Below, in pieces: positions 34,838 to 46,898 of a DNA stretch of 64,000 nt (its first letter is position 1; each line of letters opens with the position of its first letter). A program made the translations under genes and the position numbers. This stretch comes from Homalodisca vitripennis (taxonomy: Eukaryota > Arthropoda > Insecta > Hemiptera > Cicadellidae). Location: NCBI RefSeq assembly GCF_021130785.1, contig NC_060215.1:72802001-72866000 (forward strand). Direction: 5' to 3'. Under the pieces are notes generated by a model, which saw only the letters and a list, made by a program, of their open reading frames with translations, had not been told where the DNA came from and ran no database searches.

Positions 34838-37445
34838 TATCTTTATTTCACAAGCATAAAGATTAGAAATGGTGTCACATACAGTTACAAAACATACAGA
34901 TACAAAACAAACAAACAAACAAAACAAAATTTTAAAACAAATGTATAACATTTGTAAACAGCAACAAAATATTGTCAATAAATTAATATATTAATAACTT
35001 TTAATAATCTAAGGGAAAATGTGTGTCCAATTTAAAAATTTGTTTATATTGTAAAAAGGCCTGTTCAACAGCCACTGATGCAGTTTCTTCTTCATCACTT
35101 TTATTGATTCTTCTTCCTTTACTTCGTCTAGAAGACTGTTGAAGAATCTAGCCCCCACATATGATGGTTTTATTCTCAAAATATGTCCTGTGGTGACTGG
35201 GTAAAGTAAAGTTGTTATGATACCTTGTGTTATAATGATGAAGGTCCCTGTTCCATTGCATCTTCCTTCCAACTACGTTAAGAACTGTTTCTTGTATGTA
35301 TAAACTTACAACATTCAGTATTTACCATTCTTTAAATACCTGTCTACAGCTATCAAAGGGTTCTAAACAGGCCATAATTCTTAGAGCTCTTTTTTGCAAC
35401 AATAAGACCCCGTTCAAGATTCTTTGTTGAGGAAGCACCCCAAACAAGAATTCTGTATCTAAGATGGCTTTCAAAAAGAGCCTGATAGGCAATCTTGACA
35501 GTACCAGATGAGCTGATAGCCTTAGTTCTTCTAATTGCAAAAAGAGCTCTACTCAGTTTGTTGCACAGATCATCAATATGTGTTGACCATGTTAAGTTAT
35601 TATCGAAATTTACACCCAGATGTTTGACTGATGTGGCTGACTGTAGATCCGGAATGTAGGAGACTTTTTCTTTTTTGTTGCCAAAAGTGAGTTGCATTGT
35701 TTTGCCTTCATTAAAAACAAGATCATTTCTTTGACAATATTCCAGAGCTAAGTTGACGCTGATGTATGAATCTATTTCCAAGGACTGGACTGATTTATTA
35801 GCTGTGAAAATTACTGTGTCATCAGCATACATAACTGAATGGCTGTATGGTTCAATGAAACTTGGCAAATCATTTGTAAATAAAATGAATAAGAGGGGCC
35901 AAGAACTGAGTCCTGGGGTACCCCTCTAGAGTCACTGGTAGAATGCATGATTTTGATGTGGTAGATCTTTCATGAAAATTGGGTTTTAACTCAACTAACT
36001 GACTGCGACCCTTTAGATAGTTTGTGAACCATTTTTTTGCTGTATGCCCATGGAATCAAGTTTCAGAAGAATGGAGTCATGACTGAGACAGTCAAAAGCC
36101 TTGCTCAAGTCCATAAAAATTCCTGACACAGTCTTCCCTTCTTCAAGAGCGTCCAATATAAATTCTGCTGTTTCTACTATAGCTGTTATGGTCGACTTTC
36201 CTTTCCTGAAACCATGTTGAGAATGTCATTAATTTGTAAATGTTGTACCAAATGTTCAAAGACTATTTTTACAATAACTTTAGATGTAGAAGAGATAAGC
36301 GAAATAGGTCTGTAGTTTCACACTTCGTCTCTTCTCCCTTTTTTGTGTATTGGTATCACCTTGGCTATCTTAAGTTTTGTTGGGAAGTGAACTTGATATA
36401 GCGAGGCATTGATAATGTGTAAGAGAGGGGTAATAGGTTTGTTTTTACAGAACTTCAAAAGTCTTGATGAAATTTTATCTATTCCTGTAGAACTTAAGCT
36501 TTCAATTACCCTGCAGATCTCTTCAGGTGTTTTAGCAGAAAAGACCGCATAACAGTGCACAGGTCCGTATACTGTATGTTTACTTTAGTTGTTTGGGGTG
36601 TTTGGCTGTTTTTTAGTGTTTCTTCAGCCACTGTAACAAAATATTTGTTAAAGTAGTTGGCCATTTCTGAAGGGTCTTCAATACTTCTGCCTTCATGTGT
36701 CAGTGATGTTATATTAGAGTTGTGATTGGTCTTTAATTCTCTCTCACTATTTATAACATCCCAAATCGTTTTGCTTTTATTGTCTCAGTTATTTATATGG
36801 TCAGTACTTATCTGGCATCTCAAATTTCTTAACTTCAGATCGTAATTCCTTTTTAAAGAAAACGCTTGTTTTTTATCCTCTACTTTTCCACTCAAACGAT
36901 ACTTTTCTTCTGCAACTAAAAAGTTATTTTTAAGTTTGTTTACATCTGCGTTATAAAACACTTTATTTTTTACACGTATGTTCCGTCGAGTTAATTTAAT
37001 AATAGGACAAGTGGTGTCGAGGATAGTTGTAAAAATTGTCAAAAAGTGATTTTACTAGTGATTGTCCGCATGTCAGACTGGTTCCCATGTTTGTGTCACA
37101 AGCTAATCTTTAAACATTGTCATATTTTCCAAATTTAGAGTTCGGCGATTTGATATGGATGTCTTACTTAAGGATACAGAGATGTCCATTGTACACAACT
37201 GCCCATGTGATCTGAAATTCCAATATGTAACACTTCTACCTGTATGCTTGACATTTCGAAATTCGTACAAACAGCATCAATTGAGGAAGATGAATCCTTA
37301 GTGATCCTGGTTGAAGGGAGATGTAGTCTAGTAAAGCCATAAGCATGTAATAGCTCGTTGAACATTTGTGCTTCTGTGGAGTGCGTGAGACTGTCAATAT
37401 TAACATATACTCGTAAATAAATATTATCTTCTTTGTAGTGCATGG
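34838..37445 (-). pseudogene. LINE (CR1/L2/jockey-like), EN and RT remnants, antisense
   Basis: Minus-strand frames follow the order of a LINE ORF2. The endonuclease end lies at 37443-37168 (LHLPSTRITKDSSSSIDAVC and an ISDH motif), the linker at 37042-36785, and RT N-terminal blocks at 36560-36318 (STGIDKISSRLL, AKVIPIHKKG). RT core and thumb lie at 35868-35353, with VMYADDTVIF (YADD near 35829-35818), the VKHLGVNFDNNLTW block and the FESHLRYRILVWGASS segment. The C-terminal part is at 35540-35009, with NRPFYNINKFLN. At least five frame breaks separate these parts. The 5' end is probably truncated within the endonuclease. It lies antisense in the 13.1-kb CAPS intron. The FYNIN tail marks the same clade as the LINE at 26349-28099. 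Confidence 0.85.
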
Positions 37446-38258
37446 GGTTTATAATAATTTTGAAATGTCTTTATTATATAAATATAGTTCAAATGAGATT
37501 AAATGAATTACTCTTTTTACTTGAGTTGTTTAGCTAAAACTACATAGAATATATCACTTCAATGAATAATAAATTGATTAGTCAGTTAGTCAAAAAGTGT
37601 TCTTGTCAGAGAATTTTTCTCAGGCACGTTTATTCGTTGTTCTCAAAGTTTTAATAAATAATATATTTTACTTAGTTGAAAAATATTTTTCTATGTAAAC
37701 CTAATGATTAACACTCGTTTCTTTATGTGGCAGTGTATTTTTTATAACTGATATTAAGTTTAAGTTTATTTTAATTTTGTATCACTCTTTTGTACTGCTT
37801 TTTCATATTTTTAACACCACATTCATGATCTGTATTATTATTTCATCGGATAATTTATTATCTGACAATGGTGTCTTCATATATTTTTTATATATTTATA
37901 TTAAAATGTTGATATATTTAGAAGAAAATACCTAAATACTTCAATCGTATGTATTAATATTATAGCTATTCATTTCACGATTAGTCTCATTATGCTTTCT
38001 TCAAGCTAAAACATGTAAGTGTAAATGGCTCTAAATCTGTATAAATATTGCCCTAACCTCATCAAACTTTTTTTATAAGGTTGCAATTCTTTTATTTGCT
38101 TTAAGCCTACTTCATTTTATTTTAGTGCTAAATTTGCAAGCAAAATAGCTGAAAGATCCTCTAGGTTTGTTTTAGGTTATAATTGGTTTTATCTACTTGC
38201 TTAACATCCCTATCTTTAATATGTCTTTAATCCCTGCATTTATATGTATGGTTTTCAG
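37446..38258. other. Intron end, nothing recognised
   Basis: AT-rich end of the 13.1-kb intron leading to the acceptor gttttcag. No repeat or coding feature seen. Confidence 0.6.
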
Positions 38259-38414
38259 AAATGGATGTGCAACATCAGAAGACTTATTTTGGAAACTAGA
38301 TGCCTTACAATCATTTATCAGAGATTTACACTGGCCAGATGCAGAGTTTCGCCAGCATCTGGAACAGAGATTAAAACTAATGGCGTGTGATATGATTGAA
38401 TCCTGCATACAGAG
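38259..38414 (+). CDS. Caps: CAPS/CADPS exon 3 of 8 seen (MUN region)
   Basis: After acceptor gttttcag, one base (A) completes the Gly codon left open by exon 2. The exon encodes [39 protein letters not shown] and [12 protein letters not shown]. The [12 protein letters not shown]...LHWP block and the [15 protein letters not shown] block are hallmark CADPS sequence. It ends after two bases of an Arg codon (AG) at donor gtgaga. The direct phase-compatible join to exon 2 means a CAPS transcript needs no coding sequence from the 13.1-kb transposon-filled intron. Confidence 0.95.
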
Positions 38415-39493
38415 GTGAGATACAGTAACTGTTATGGAAGAGACACAATAATCCTAAGATTCTAAAAATGGTTGTATGAAACTGGTCGAATTTGTCTGAG
38501 TTGCATCACTTGAATCTGCCCTGTATTATGAAGTTTGACACCTGATGTGATACTCTGAAAGTAGGTCATTGGCCTATACTCATTATAATCACCAGCTCCT
38601 TAAGTTAACATGGAACACATAGAAGGGAAAAAAGCCTGACAACTTATTTTCCTTGTATATGAATACCACAATACCAGAATTGGCTATTTTTATCTGCATA
38701 TCTTATTTTTGATGAAGTTTTTTAGTTGTAGTCAACACCTAAGAAGAATTTATTGTCAGTTTTTAGAAATGCATAAAGATATAATTTTAATATGTTAGAT
38801 TTATGGAATAAATGCTTGATATTAACAAATTTCAGTTCTGGATATGAGCCTCTAAGGTAGCTCACATATAATAAATGTTCTATTTCTGGATAGAAATTTA
38901 ATCTTTAGTCTATTATTTAGCAAAAGTGCAAATACTTTTTTTTAACCTTTAATTTTACATGAAATATTGTACCTTGAACTATTCTTGTAAGTAAAATAGT
39001 GTGATGGGAAAATATATGAGTTTGGTATAGGCTTGGAAGCAAAGAACACATGTGTCAACTGCACTGAAATGGTAAAGATCTTCCTTTTTTAGGCAAACTA
39101 GAAGAAAGCTTGCCATGTGAGTCCCAGGTTTATTGATAATGTCAAATTAAGTAGTTAAAAATGACCAAACCTCATGGGACTTAACAGATCATCCTGGAAA
39201 ATTTTAAGAACAACTAATGATGACAATGTGTTTTAATAATTTAAAAACGTTCAGCCCTATTTGTGATGTCCAACATCTTATATTGTATAAAGCTTATCAT
39301 CAATATAGAAGCTTAAACCATAATCAGAGAATACTACTTGGATTAATTGTTTGTCATTGATGTGTAAGGATGGTGAATGCTGTTATTGGATGCAAATATT
39401 ATGAAATTAAATGTATAAAAAATGAAATATGCAAATTTAAGAATTTAACAAAATTTTTATGAACAAATTTAATTGTTTGATGATTTTGTCCAG
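38415..39493. other. Intron, nothing recognised
   Basis: 1.08-kb AT-rich intron between exons 3 and 4 with no recognised repeat. Confidence 0.6.
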
Positions 39494-39644
39494 GACGGAA
39501 AATGCATTCCAACAGTGGCTGAAGAAGGGCACATTTATTTCAACCGACTACATTATCCCATCAGAAATGTGTGCCATGGTGAATGTCATCCTTGATGCTA
39601 AGAATCAATCTTTCAAGCTGTGTGCAGTTGATGGTGTTGATGTG
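39494..39644 (+). CDS. Caps: CAPS/CADPS exon 4 of 8 seen (MUN region)
   Basis: Acceptor ttttgtccag is followed by G, which completes the Arg codon. The exon then encodes TENAFQQWLKKGTFISTDYI, IPSEMCAMVNVILDAKNQSF and KLCAVDGVDV. This matches the CADPS stretch in which an R..R/N.F...L section precedes ..(D/S)..(V/I)P..(I/M)C.M.NV..DAK.QS.KLC. The end is placed after GTG at gtatgg, giving phase 0, as required by exon 5. A donor two codons earlier or a micro-exon before exon 5 cannot be excluded by eye. Confidence 0.92.
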
Positions 39645-41574
39645 GTATGGTGCTCATCATTTTCTAAATTTATATATGTAATTATTAAATAGTATTTAAA
39701 ATGGTTCTTACCAACATTCGTGGTACTCAATGGAATATTTATAAGTGCAGTAACCTAAAACACAGTTTCTAAAAATCTACTTCTAAATTTTAATGACAGC
39801 TGTAGCATCAAATACTCTTTCATAGTTATTGAAACAAAAACCAAATAAAATAATAACAAAATCATATCTTTAATTACTGTTGACATTAGAATGCACTTGT
39901 ATCAGTTGAAAGTACCTAGAAGTAATTTGATTCTTGTTACTTGTTCATACTTTCTTCTGAACTACTTAATCTCTACAATTGAAAATATGTAGAAATTAAT
40001 GGTAATGTTAAGTCTAAAACTACCCATTTTGTTCCTATTATAAAGGTGGGTAAATTTTCCATAATTGGTATACTTAAATCATATATAAAGGGATCTATAA
40101 ATTCAAGGGATTTTCATCTCTTATATTAATATTAGTCTTCTCCACTGAGTATGGTGGGGTTTGAATAACACCCGAAACTATATTCTGCAAGTTATTCCAC
40201 TTCAGAAGATGGATACTGTCTTCTAGGCTTTTGAAAGGATGACATAGTAATAATTACCCCTGCTTTTCTTGTTATGAACTCTAAAATACGCTCACATTAT
40301 TATCCACCAGTAGACATGTTGTATTGTCCACTTTGAAAAGGAATCGTAATAAATAAGTTTACCCATATTTTTGGCATGCCTTTAATAGTTTCTCACCAAC
40401 GCCAGGTCACCTGGTTGATGGTTACATTCAGTCCTGATGCAGTAAGTCTCCATCTCAGTTCGTGTAAAGCTCTGTTTGCATGCTGAAGGCTTATTTGCAT
40501 TATTCTTGTTTTAGTGCTCTTCTTTGTCTCCTCTTTCGGTGTCACCTCTTTGTCCCATTATTCTTCCCCCAGATCTCTCTATGAGTGAATCTTAGCAGCT
40601 TTTCATTTCTTTTAGGCCTTTTAGCTATCTTTCTTTCTTTTGATGAGCCCAGCAAAATATTGCCTTCTCTACAACTTTTCATGAATTTCTTATTATTCTC
40701 CTGTGATACTACTTGAAGAGTGGTTAGCCTAATGGATTAAGTACTCTAAGATATTGCCTAATAGTGGAGGGGCCATTGAAGACACATTTCCCCAATGCCA
40801 TCACTTTCTCGCAGTGGTATGGACTGCTTCCCACTTTAGTGTTAGGCTGGAATACATAGGAGAGGACAAAGAAAAGGAAATCAGGATTAAAAATAGAGGT
40901 GTATATTCATCCTTATGCATTAGACTGTAAACTAAGGGAGGAATTAAAAGGAAAATGTAAGTGATACCGTCAATAACCCGTAATAGATTCTCTCGTAAGT
41001 TGTCTCCCACGACAAGAAGGGGGAAGTTGTGGCACTACTGTTGCATTCTTGGGTTTCATGACAGGTTTGGGCACTTGATCCTGTGAGAGTTCTGGTGTTT
41101 CAGTGTCACTGGTCAATGGGAGTATTGGTGGGGATTAGTAATGAGTAAAAGCCTCATCTTAACTTTTTTTAATGTTCAATCTTTTAATGGAAGCATTGAC
41201 TATGAAGTGCTGTTGTACTATGAGTACTGAAAACAATACTCACATTGTTTTCATATTACAATACAGCATTAGAAGCTTTATTGAAGGTTATATGAGTCTT
41301 ATCGGTAAACGTCTATAAAATTTAATTTACCAGCGTCACACCCTGTTATTTCAGCCATTCAGTAATTTCATCTTGTATTTCCATATAAAATTTTATGTAT
41401 GAGTTGGTGACTGTATTTATTGCACTAAAATAGTTTAAAAAGAATGATGTATAATTATAATATTTCCTCCTTCACTACTTACACTGATAAATTGTAGCAC
41501 AAGTTAATTAATTTCTACTCACTTGAATGTTTTCTTATTTTTTTATAAATATATATTTTGATTTTGATTTAAAG
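39645..41574. other. Intron with an unclassified GC-richer patch
   Basis: 1.93-kb intron. Around 40700-41110 the sequence is less AT-rich (gaggggccattgaagacac, cacgacaagaagggggaag) and looks like an old repeat fragment, but I found no termini or domains. The 69-codon minus-strand ORF at 40801-41010 is unsupported. Confidence 0.45.
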
Positions 41575-41733
41575 CATCAGTACCACACGAAAATTGATGA
41601 TCTGATTGAAAAGACATCTGCAGCAATGAGTCAAGGAATGATTAGCAAGTTAGTGGCTGTTCTCGAAACAACACTATCAAAACTTGGACGTTATGACGAA
41701 GGCAGTCTTATTGGTTCCATTCTCAGCTTTACC
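41575..41733 (+). CDS. Caps: CAPS/CADPS exon 5 of 8 seen (MUN region)
   Basis: Phase 0 exon of 53 codons after a weak-looking acceptor (gatttaaag). It encodes HQYHTKIDDLIEKTSAAMSQ, GMISKLVAVLETTLSKLGRY and DEGSLIGSILSFT. The HQYH.KID(D/E)LIE and L..LSRYDEG(S/T)L..S.LSFT blocks are characteristic of CADPS. It ends at a perfect gtaagt donor. The open frame upstream runs through intron sequence to 41527, but the residues there (Phe/Tyr/Ile-rich) have no CAPS similarity, which supports the chosen border. Confidence 0.95.
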
Positions 41734-41879
41734 GTAAGTATTATGTCATTTCTCTCTGTATAATTTTACAACTATAAGTCATCCGGGTTATTATACAAAC
41801 CTCTTCATCATCATCACTCTATTTCTAAAGCTAAGATACGAAATGCATTTTTACAAAAATTAAAAAAATCCTTTTTGAG
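41734..41879. other. Start of the 3.5-kb intron
   Basis: Short AT-rich stretch before the Penelope-like fragment. Confidence 0.5.
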
Positions 41880-42120
41880 TTTGTCTGCATTTATTATTAA
41901 AGAATGACACTGTGAAGGAAACAGGATTTTTCTGGACATTTGCCATCGTTCAGTGATACAAAAAATTAGTAAACACTATATTTTGAGATCTGCAATCTGA
42001 TCTCTTCTTCAGGTAAACAACTAATCTAACATATAATTAAAAACTAGGTTAAAATAAACAAATCATACCAAGCATTGTGACAAGTGTAAGTCAGGAATCA
42101 CAACCACCATGTTGTGTATC
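41880..42120 (-). mobile_element. Penelope-like element end with hammerhead-like core
   Basis: On the minus strand an ACCTGAAGAAGAGATC block, a short loop and GATCTC form a stem, followed by AAAATATAGTG and later a CAAATGTCC...AATCCTG block. The same order is present at 56480-56720. The CTGANGA-stem-(G)AAA layout is that of the conserved end of many Penelope-like retroelements, some of which carry hammerhead ribozymes. The assignment is from pattern memory, and no reverse transcriptase is attached. Confidence 0.45.
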
Positions 42121-44081
42121 AACTTCACTAACTCTAAAACATCCATTTAATAAAAAAAAAAAAAAACACAACACTAATTATTAAAACTGAACTATAGAAT
42201 ACAGGTCACAATATGTCTGCATTCGCCAACCAACCACCTACAACTGACCAGAGGCCAATAATAAAGAACTCGCTGTTCGCCAAACTTCAGGCCCTAATTC
42301 CGTACTTGTTTATGTATGGCAGGGCAGACTGATGATACCATGTTCCTCTCTTCCCCGTAGCCTTCACTATCCTGGGTATACCAGCTAAATCAAGCAAGGT
42401 TGGACGCAGTAATCTTTCCTAACCAATGGGGATTGACAACTGCTCTCTGAACTCGTCATTAGTTCCTAGGATCCATGTCACTCAAACTGGTTTACTAAAT
42501 CACGCTGGATGTTCAGCAACTGGCAAGTCCTTCATGCAACATACCATAGTGGCCAGTTTCTATCTCAGGGTATGAGAATCGACATTAAGCAAGAGTCTCA
42601 GAATCTGCAGTAGTGAATTCCCTTCAAAGTTCTGCCAACAGCACCATTTCTGAAGATGCAAAGTCAAGAGTAGCATCCTGAGGTGGAAGCTCCACATCAC
42701 CATGAATATTCTGCCTCATGAGAAAATGGAAGCCTCTCTCCTCCCAGTATAAAATATGGATGAGTAGGTAAATGGGTTCTAAAAGGTATTAAGGCACTGC
42801 CTCAAATCTGCAGACTTTTTTCTAGCATCTACGCTATACCTCCTCATCTCCATGATTAATTCTGGCTTTCAGAGATCATACATCCAACCTACTCAATTGT
42901 CAAGAACTGAAATTACTGTGGTCCTCATTGAGGTATATGTCTCTGGGGATAGTGCAATAGTGGCCGCAATTGAAGAAATTTGAGGTAGAACCGCCATAGT
43001 GGACAAGACAGATCCTTCTATCCCAGAGATTATCAATACTAACGACGTAATTCATTGACCACCAAACACCAACATAGTAGTTGTATACATCGAGTCTAAG
43101 TACTTGTGCTGTTGGTAGGAAAAGAAAATTAAAAAAAGTGTTAACCAAAACTTTTAATTCAGTATAAGATCCAACTAATATCCAATTCCAGCAAAACATA
43201 TTCAGAACTCAAAAAATCAAAGCTCCTTTCTGCCTTATCCAATGCCTGCAGAAAAACTCCAATGTTAAAGTCCCATAACATCAGGCCAATTCCACCAAAA
43301 AGGCTGAAGCTCCAAAAAAATTAAAGCTCAGCCAGATGAGGGGATAATAAAAGAATTTACTGGTCAAAATGTCAGTAGGCTACTGTGAGATGAGAAATCT
43401 TGGACTGCTGATGAACAAACATTTAGTTGGGTAGATAGTGTTTAGGCTAAACATGTTATGAAATATATCTGATAGATGGGAGCACCTCTGTGGCCAAATT
43501 TTATTTGTACTACTTACAATTTCAATTTGTGGACAGCCAGAATGGAAGTAAGGAAGAAATATATGCTTAAATAAGGCTGGGTGCTTAAGCTTAAGCAAGA
43601 AACCACAGATTACAATTTTAACATTTAATTTCTAAAATTTCTGTAGAACTTGAGCCCCTGAGCTACCCTCTCCCCTATATGCCCATAATAAGGCTTGTTT
43701 GGATATTAGAACATGCAACTATATATGAACTAAGATTGCAGATGAACTTCCAATACGATAGTCAAAATACACTATGACTGCTGTAATTGGATTCTGTGAT
43801 TTATACAACAGAAACCAAGTAAAGAAATGGATTCTTCGTGAAAATATTCAGAAGTGGAAGAAACAGGGGAGAGGGAAAACATACTTAATGAAGAAAAACT
43901 CCTGCAATTAAGGAGTTCTTATAAAAACTTGTTTTTTGTATAAGTTTATGCTTTTGTACAAACCATAAATTAATCATTTTCTTATGGAAAAGAACACTGT
44001 TGGAATCAGTCATTTATTTTTTAATTATATTGTAAAATTCCAGATTTATAAATAATTATTTAGTGTTAAAACTGTATGGTA
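42121..44081. other. Intron with degenerate GC-richer sequence
   Basis: From about 42210 to 43700 the sequence is richer in GC than neighbouring intron and has scattered minus-strand open frames (42900-43199, 99 codons; 43380-43598, 72 codons). I tried to relate it to LINE or RT families without a convincing match. It is probably an old, decayed mobile element. An A-run of about 16 lies near 42150. Confidence 0.35.
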
Positions 44082-44857
44082 TGAGGATCACTCGGAAAGT
44101 TTTGAGCTATATGAAGAGTTTTTGTGCTAGACTTACCAAATATTAGGTGTGTAAGCAATCCTCTACAGCATCAATGCATTATTGAAATCTGATTTTTATT
44201 CGTTGATAACACCCAGTCATTAAATTTTTAAAATGGAGTAAAAGTATTTATGAATCTTATCAGTTTTAGCTTGTGAAGAAAAGTGATTACCGCTCAAATG
44301 TTTGTTCGCATTGAAGAATAGCCAGAAGTCGCACATAGCAAAACCAGGTGAAAATGGGGATGCTCTATCATTTTGATCTATTTTCGACCACCAAGAAAAA
44401 TGTTTTCTAATTTTTAAAACCTCATGCAATTACATTCGTACTGATAAAGATATAATCCTTAGTGAAGCTTCAATCAATAAATAAATGATGTGTCTGTTCT
44501 CTTGGATAATAGGGCATGACGTTTTCTTGAGTGACGATAGAGTGCAGCTTTCTTTAATATTCGTCATCTTGAAGTGAATTTGGTTCTTCAGAACCAAAGT
44601 CAATTTTGAGACTTCAACATACAATTTTGAGACAAATCAACTTTAAAACTGTGGAAAATCATAGCCCGAAAATGCTCTATTGATATTTACATTTTTTTCA
44701 GGAAATTGATCTTTTTCCAAACAGACGACACAAGTATACTGATAAACCCAAGTTACTGTCAGATACTGATAGGCGCTCAGACAATCAGACAAGAGTTATA
44801 AGATTATTGCAGTATGCATTCTCTGCCGGTATCTCAAAACATTCAGAATGACGCTCG
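44082..44857 (-). mobile_element. Mariner deletion derivative, antisense
   Basis: The left end tgaggatcactcggaaagtt and right end (about 44830-44857, reverse complement cgagcgtcattctgaatgtt) are imperfect inverted repeats of mariner type, each next to TA. The minus-strand frame at 44429-44220 carries FSPGFAMCDFWLF then NKHLSGNHF, matching the mariner third-Asp motif (..SPDLAP.DF.LF) with the Asp kept. The element is about 0.78 kb, shorter than a full mariner (about 1.3 kb), and the catalytic centre is largely missing. Confidence 0.7.
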
Positions 44858-45240
44858 TATAGCCTCATAAAATACATATTCTGCAAAGTGCAAGTAAGAC
44901 CGGTGGCACAATACAGTATCAGTGACAACTGTACTACTTTTTAAAGATACAGAGTGTAGACTCTCTGTACCCATTATTTGTTATAATTAGTAAAAAGTTC
45001 TACCAATATTGTATTTTTATTTGAATAAGAAACATATCAAAACCACTAATGTATAATGAACTGTATTTTTCTAAATTAGGTATTTAGGTATTGTTGTTTT
45101 CAGGTGTGATATTTTTAACTCTTCTAATAAGGTATTGGTTTTTTTATGGTAAAGTCATGGTCATTTGTTTTTGTAATCCATTCTGAGCATAACCATGTAC
45201 ATGTTTTTCTGTATAACATTTACATTTTCTATTTGTGCAG
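44858..45240. other. Intron end, nothing recognised
   Basis: AT-rich sequence ending in a good pyrimidine tract and acceptor (ttttctatttgtgcag) for exon 6. Confidence 0.6.
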
Positions 45241-45357
45241 AATGTGTCTGGATCAGGGAAGGATATGGGTCACGCCTACGTCAACTTTACGAGAAACTGT
45301 TTAGAACAAATTAGAAGCAAAGTTAATGATGATCTATGGATTCTCAACTTTTTTGAG
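45241..45357 (+). CDS. Caps: CAPS/CADPS exon 6 of 8 seen (MUN region)
   Basis: Phase 0 exon of 39 codons between a strong acceptor (gtgcag) and donor gtcagt. It encodes NVSGSGKDMGHAYVNFTRNC, LEQIRSKVNDDLWILNFFE. The AYV.F.R...(E/D).(I/L)R.KV(N/H)(D/E) pattern matches the CADPS segment after the ...SILSFT block of exon 5. The open frame continues into the intron for a further 28 codons before a stop, but that tail is not conserved. Joining to exon 7 restores the conserved F(F/D)..WY sequence. Confidence 0.93.
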
Positions 45358-46651
45358 GTCAGTGATCTAAATTATGTACAATTTAACGATATGTTTTGTT
45401 TTCAAAATCTGGTTATAGCATTTTCAATACCACTATTTTAAATGTTTCCAAAAGTTTCAAAAGTGTAAACCTAGTAGCACATATATCAACCACCTGTTTC
45501 CTCTCTACAGACCATATTCCCAGATATGCATTGCCAGTTTTAATAGTTCTCAGTAAAGTATAGGAACAATCCACATTTGGGCTAGTCCTATGGAACTTAT
45601 ATCATTTACATTCCATCTGGCACACATGTGGAACACTTGATCTATGGTTTGTTGGTCTGTGTGCAACATCCTTGCTTTTTATTCTAGTCCATCAAACTGA
45701 TTGTTCCAATGGAAAAGGGTGTTACATGGTAGCACGTATTAAGTTTGAAAAGTAGTAATATACTTAAGTCTCTGTATTCTGTCTAGAGAACTCTGAAGGA
45801 TTGTAGACTATTTATCGCTACAAAACAATTAATATAGCTGACTTTTACCACCCCGCTACCTGCCAGCCCTAAAAATCACAATTGCTCCATGGTGTACATA
45901 AACTACATTTTATGTATTGAATATTATACATGTTATCTCCATCAAAAAATAAATAAAACGAGTCTGACCATGGCATAAATGTGACAGGGTAAAGTAATTT
46001 ATATATTTTTAGCTTTATTATTTCATAAGTCCGTCATATTTAAACTCATTTTCTTTATTTTCTTATTAAGATTATATATCTAAAAACTGATTGAATTTGA
46101 TAAGAATTAGTAAAATGGATGAATGTACATTAGGAACACAGTCAATGGCTTACAGAGCATCCTGAGCATTAGTACTGTGAATGTGTGTGTGAAAGCACTT
46201 GGACCAGTAAGGGTCTATAGTACCTCAGGGGCCATTGCTCTCCAGACAAAGTATAATTAATTATGGAAACCTGTTCTATTTTATTTATTTACTAATATTA
46301 TTGAGGAAATAAAAAAATAAAAGAATTATTACTTATTGAAATAAACACTTTGAGCAGAATAAATGGCTTGATTACAAATTAATTAATGCAGCTTTTAAAA
46401 AGTAATAAAGAGACAGATAATTGTAGAGGAAAGTAACCAAAATGTATTACTTACATAGCGAATGGAAGATGAAGAAGTAATCATATGTCTAGAAAGGAAA
46501 ACATGAAATATACAGCAGTTGTTATAATATTATTTGTTTTACTTTGTTGTGATTAAATCCTTTTTTATCACTATGTTAGCATTTGCATAATGACATTTCC
46601 ACAATGATATTAATAAAATTACATTACACATTATTATTTAAAAACCTGTAA
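45358..46651. other. Intron, nothing firm
   Basis: AT-rich intron between exons 6 and 7, left part. No supported repeat or gene; some moderately GC-rich bits near 45480-45720 and 46130-46260 are unclassified. Confidence 0.5.
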
Positions 46652-46659
46652 ATGCTTGT

Positions 46660-46898
46660 GTTTGGGAGTGCAGATGATCGGTCTAAGTCGTTGGACTTTG
46701 AGTCTGAGTTAGAGATAGCGCAGGTTCAAATCCTGTTTGTGACCGGTGCACTTTTTATCAGTACAATCAACCTCGTACTGTATCGGCTCTCCCCTTTATT
46801 CTGTTTGATAAGATCCTCGCACAGGCCAGTGGCCCATGAGGACAGACAGAATAAGGCCTAAAGGGGGATCGGCCTCTCCTTTATTCTAAAAAAAAAAA
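46660..46898 (+). mobile_element. tRNA-derived SINE
   Basis: An A-box-like ggtctaagtcgttgg (46680-46694) and a textbook B box ggttcaaatcc (46723-46733) lie at tRNA spacing, in a context like a leucine or serine tRNA (gttggactttgagtct). A non-tRNA body follows, in which a tcggctctcccctttattct segment occurs twice (about 46782 and 46869), and an A-run of about 11 closes the element (46888-46898). The A-tail and body argue for a SINE transcribed by RNA polymerase III. The anticodon arm and 3' acceptor half do not fold into a tRNA. Confidence 0.8.

Noticed and set aside
42900..43199. 99-codon minus-strand ORF as a LINE endonuclease
   Set aside because: I could not place the conserved endonuclease motifs such as a GDFN or SDH block, so I left it unclassified.
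46660..46740. A functional tRNA gene
   Set aside because: A and B boxes are good, but the acceptor stem does not close and the sequence continues into a SINE body with an A-tail.
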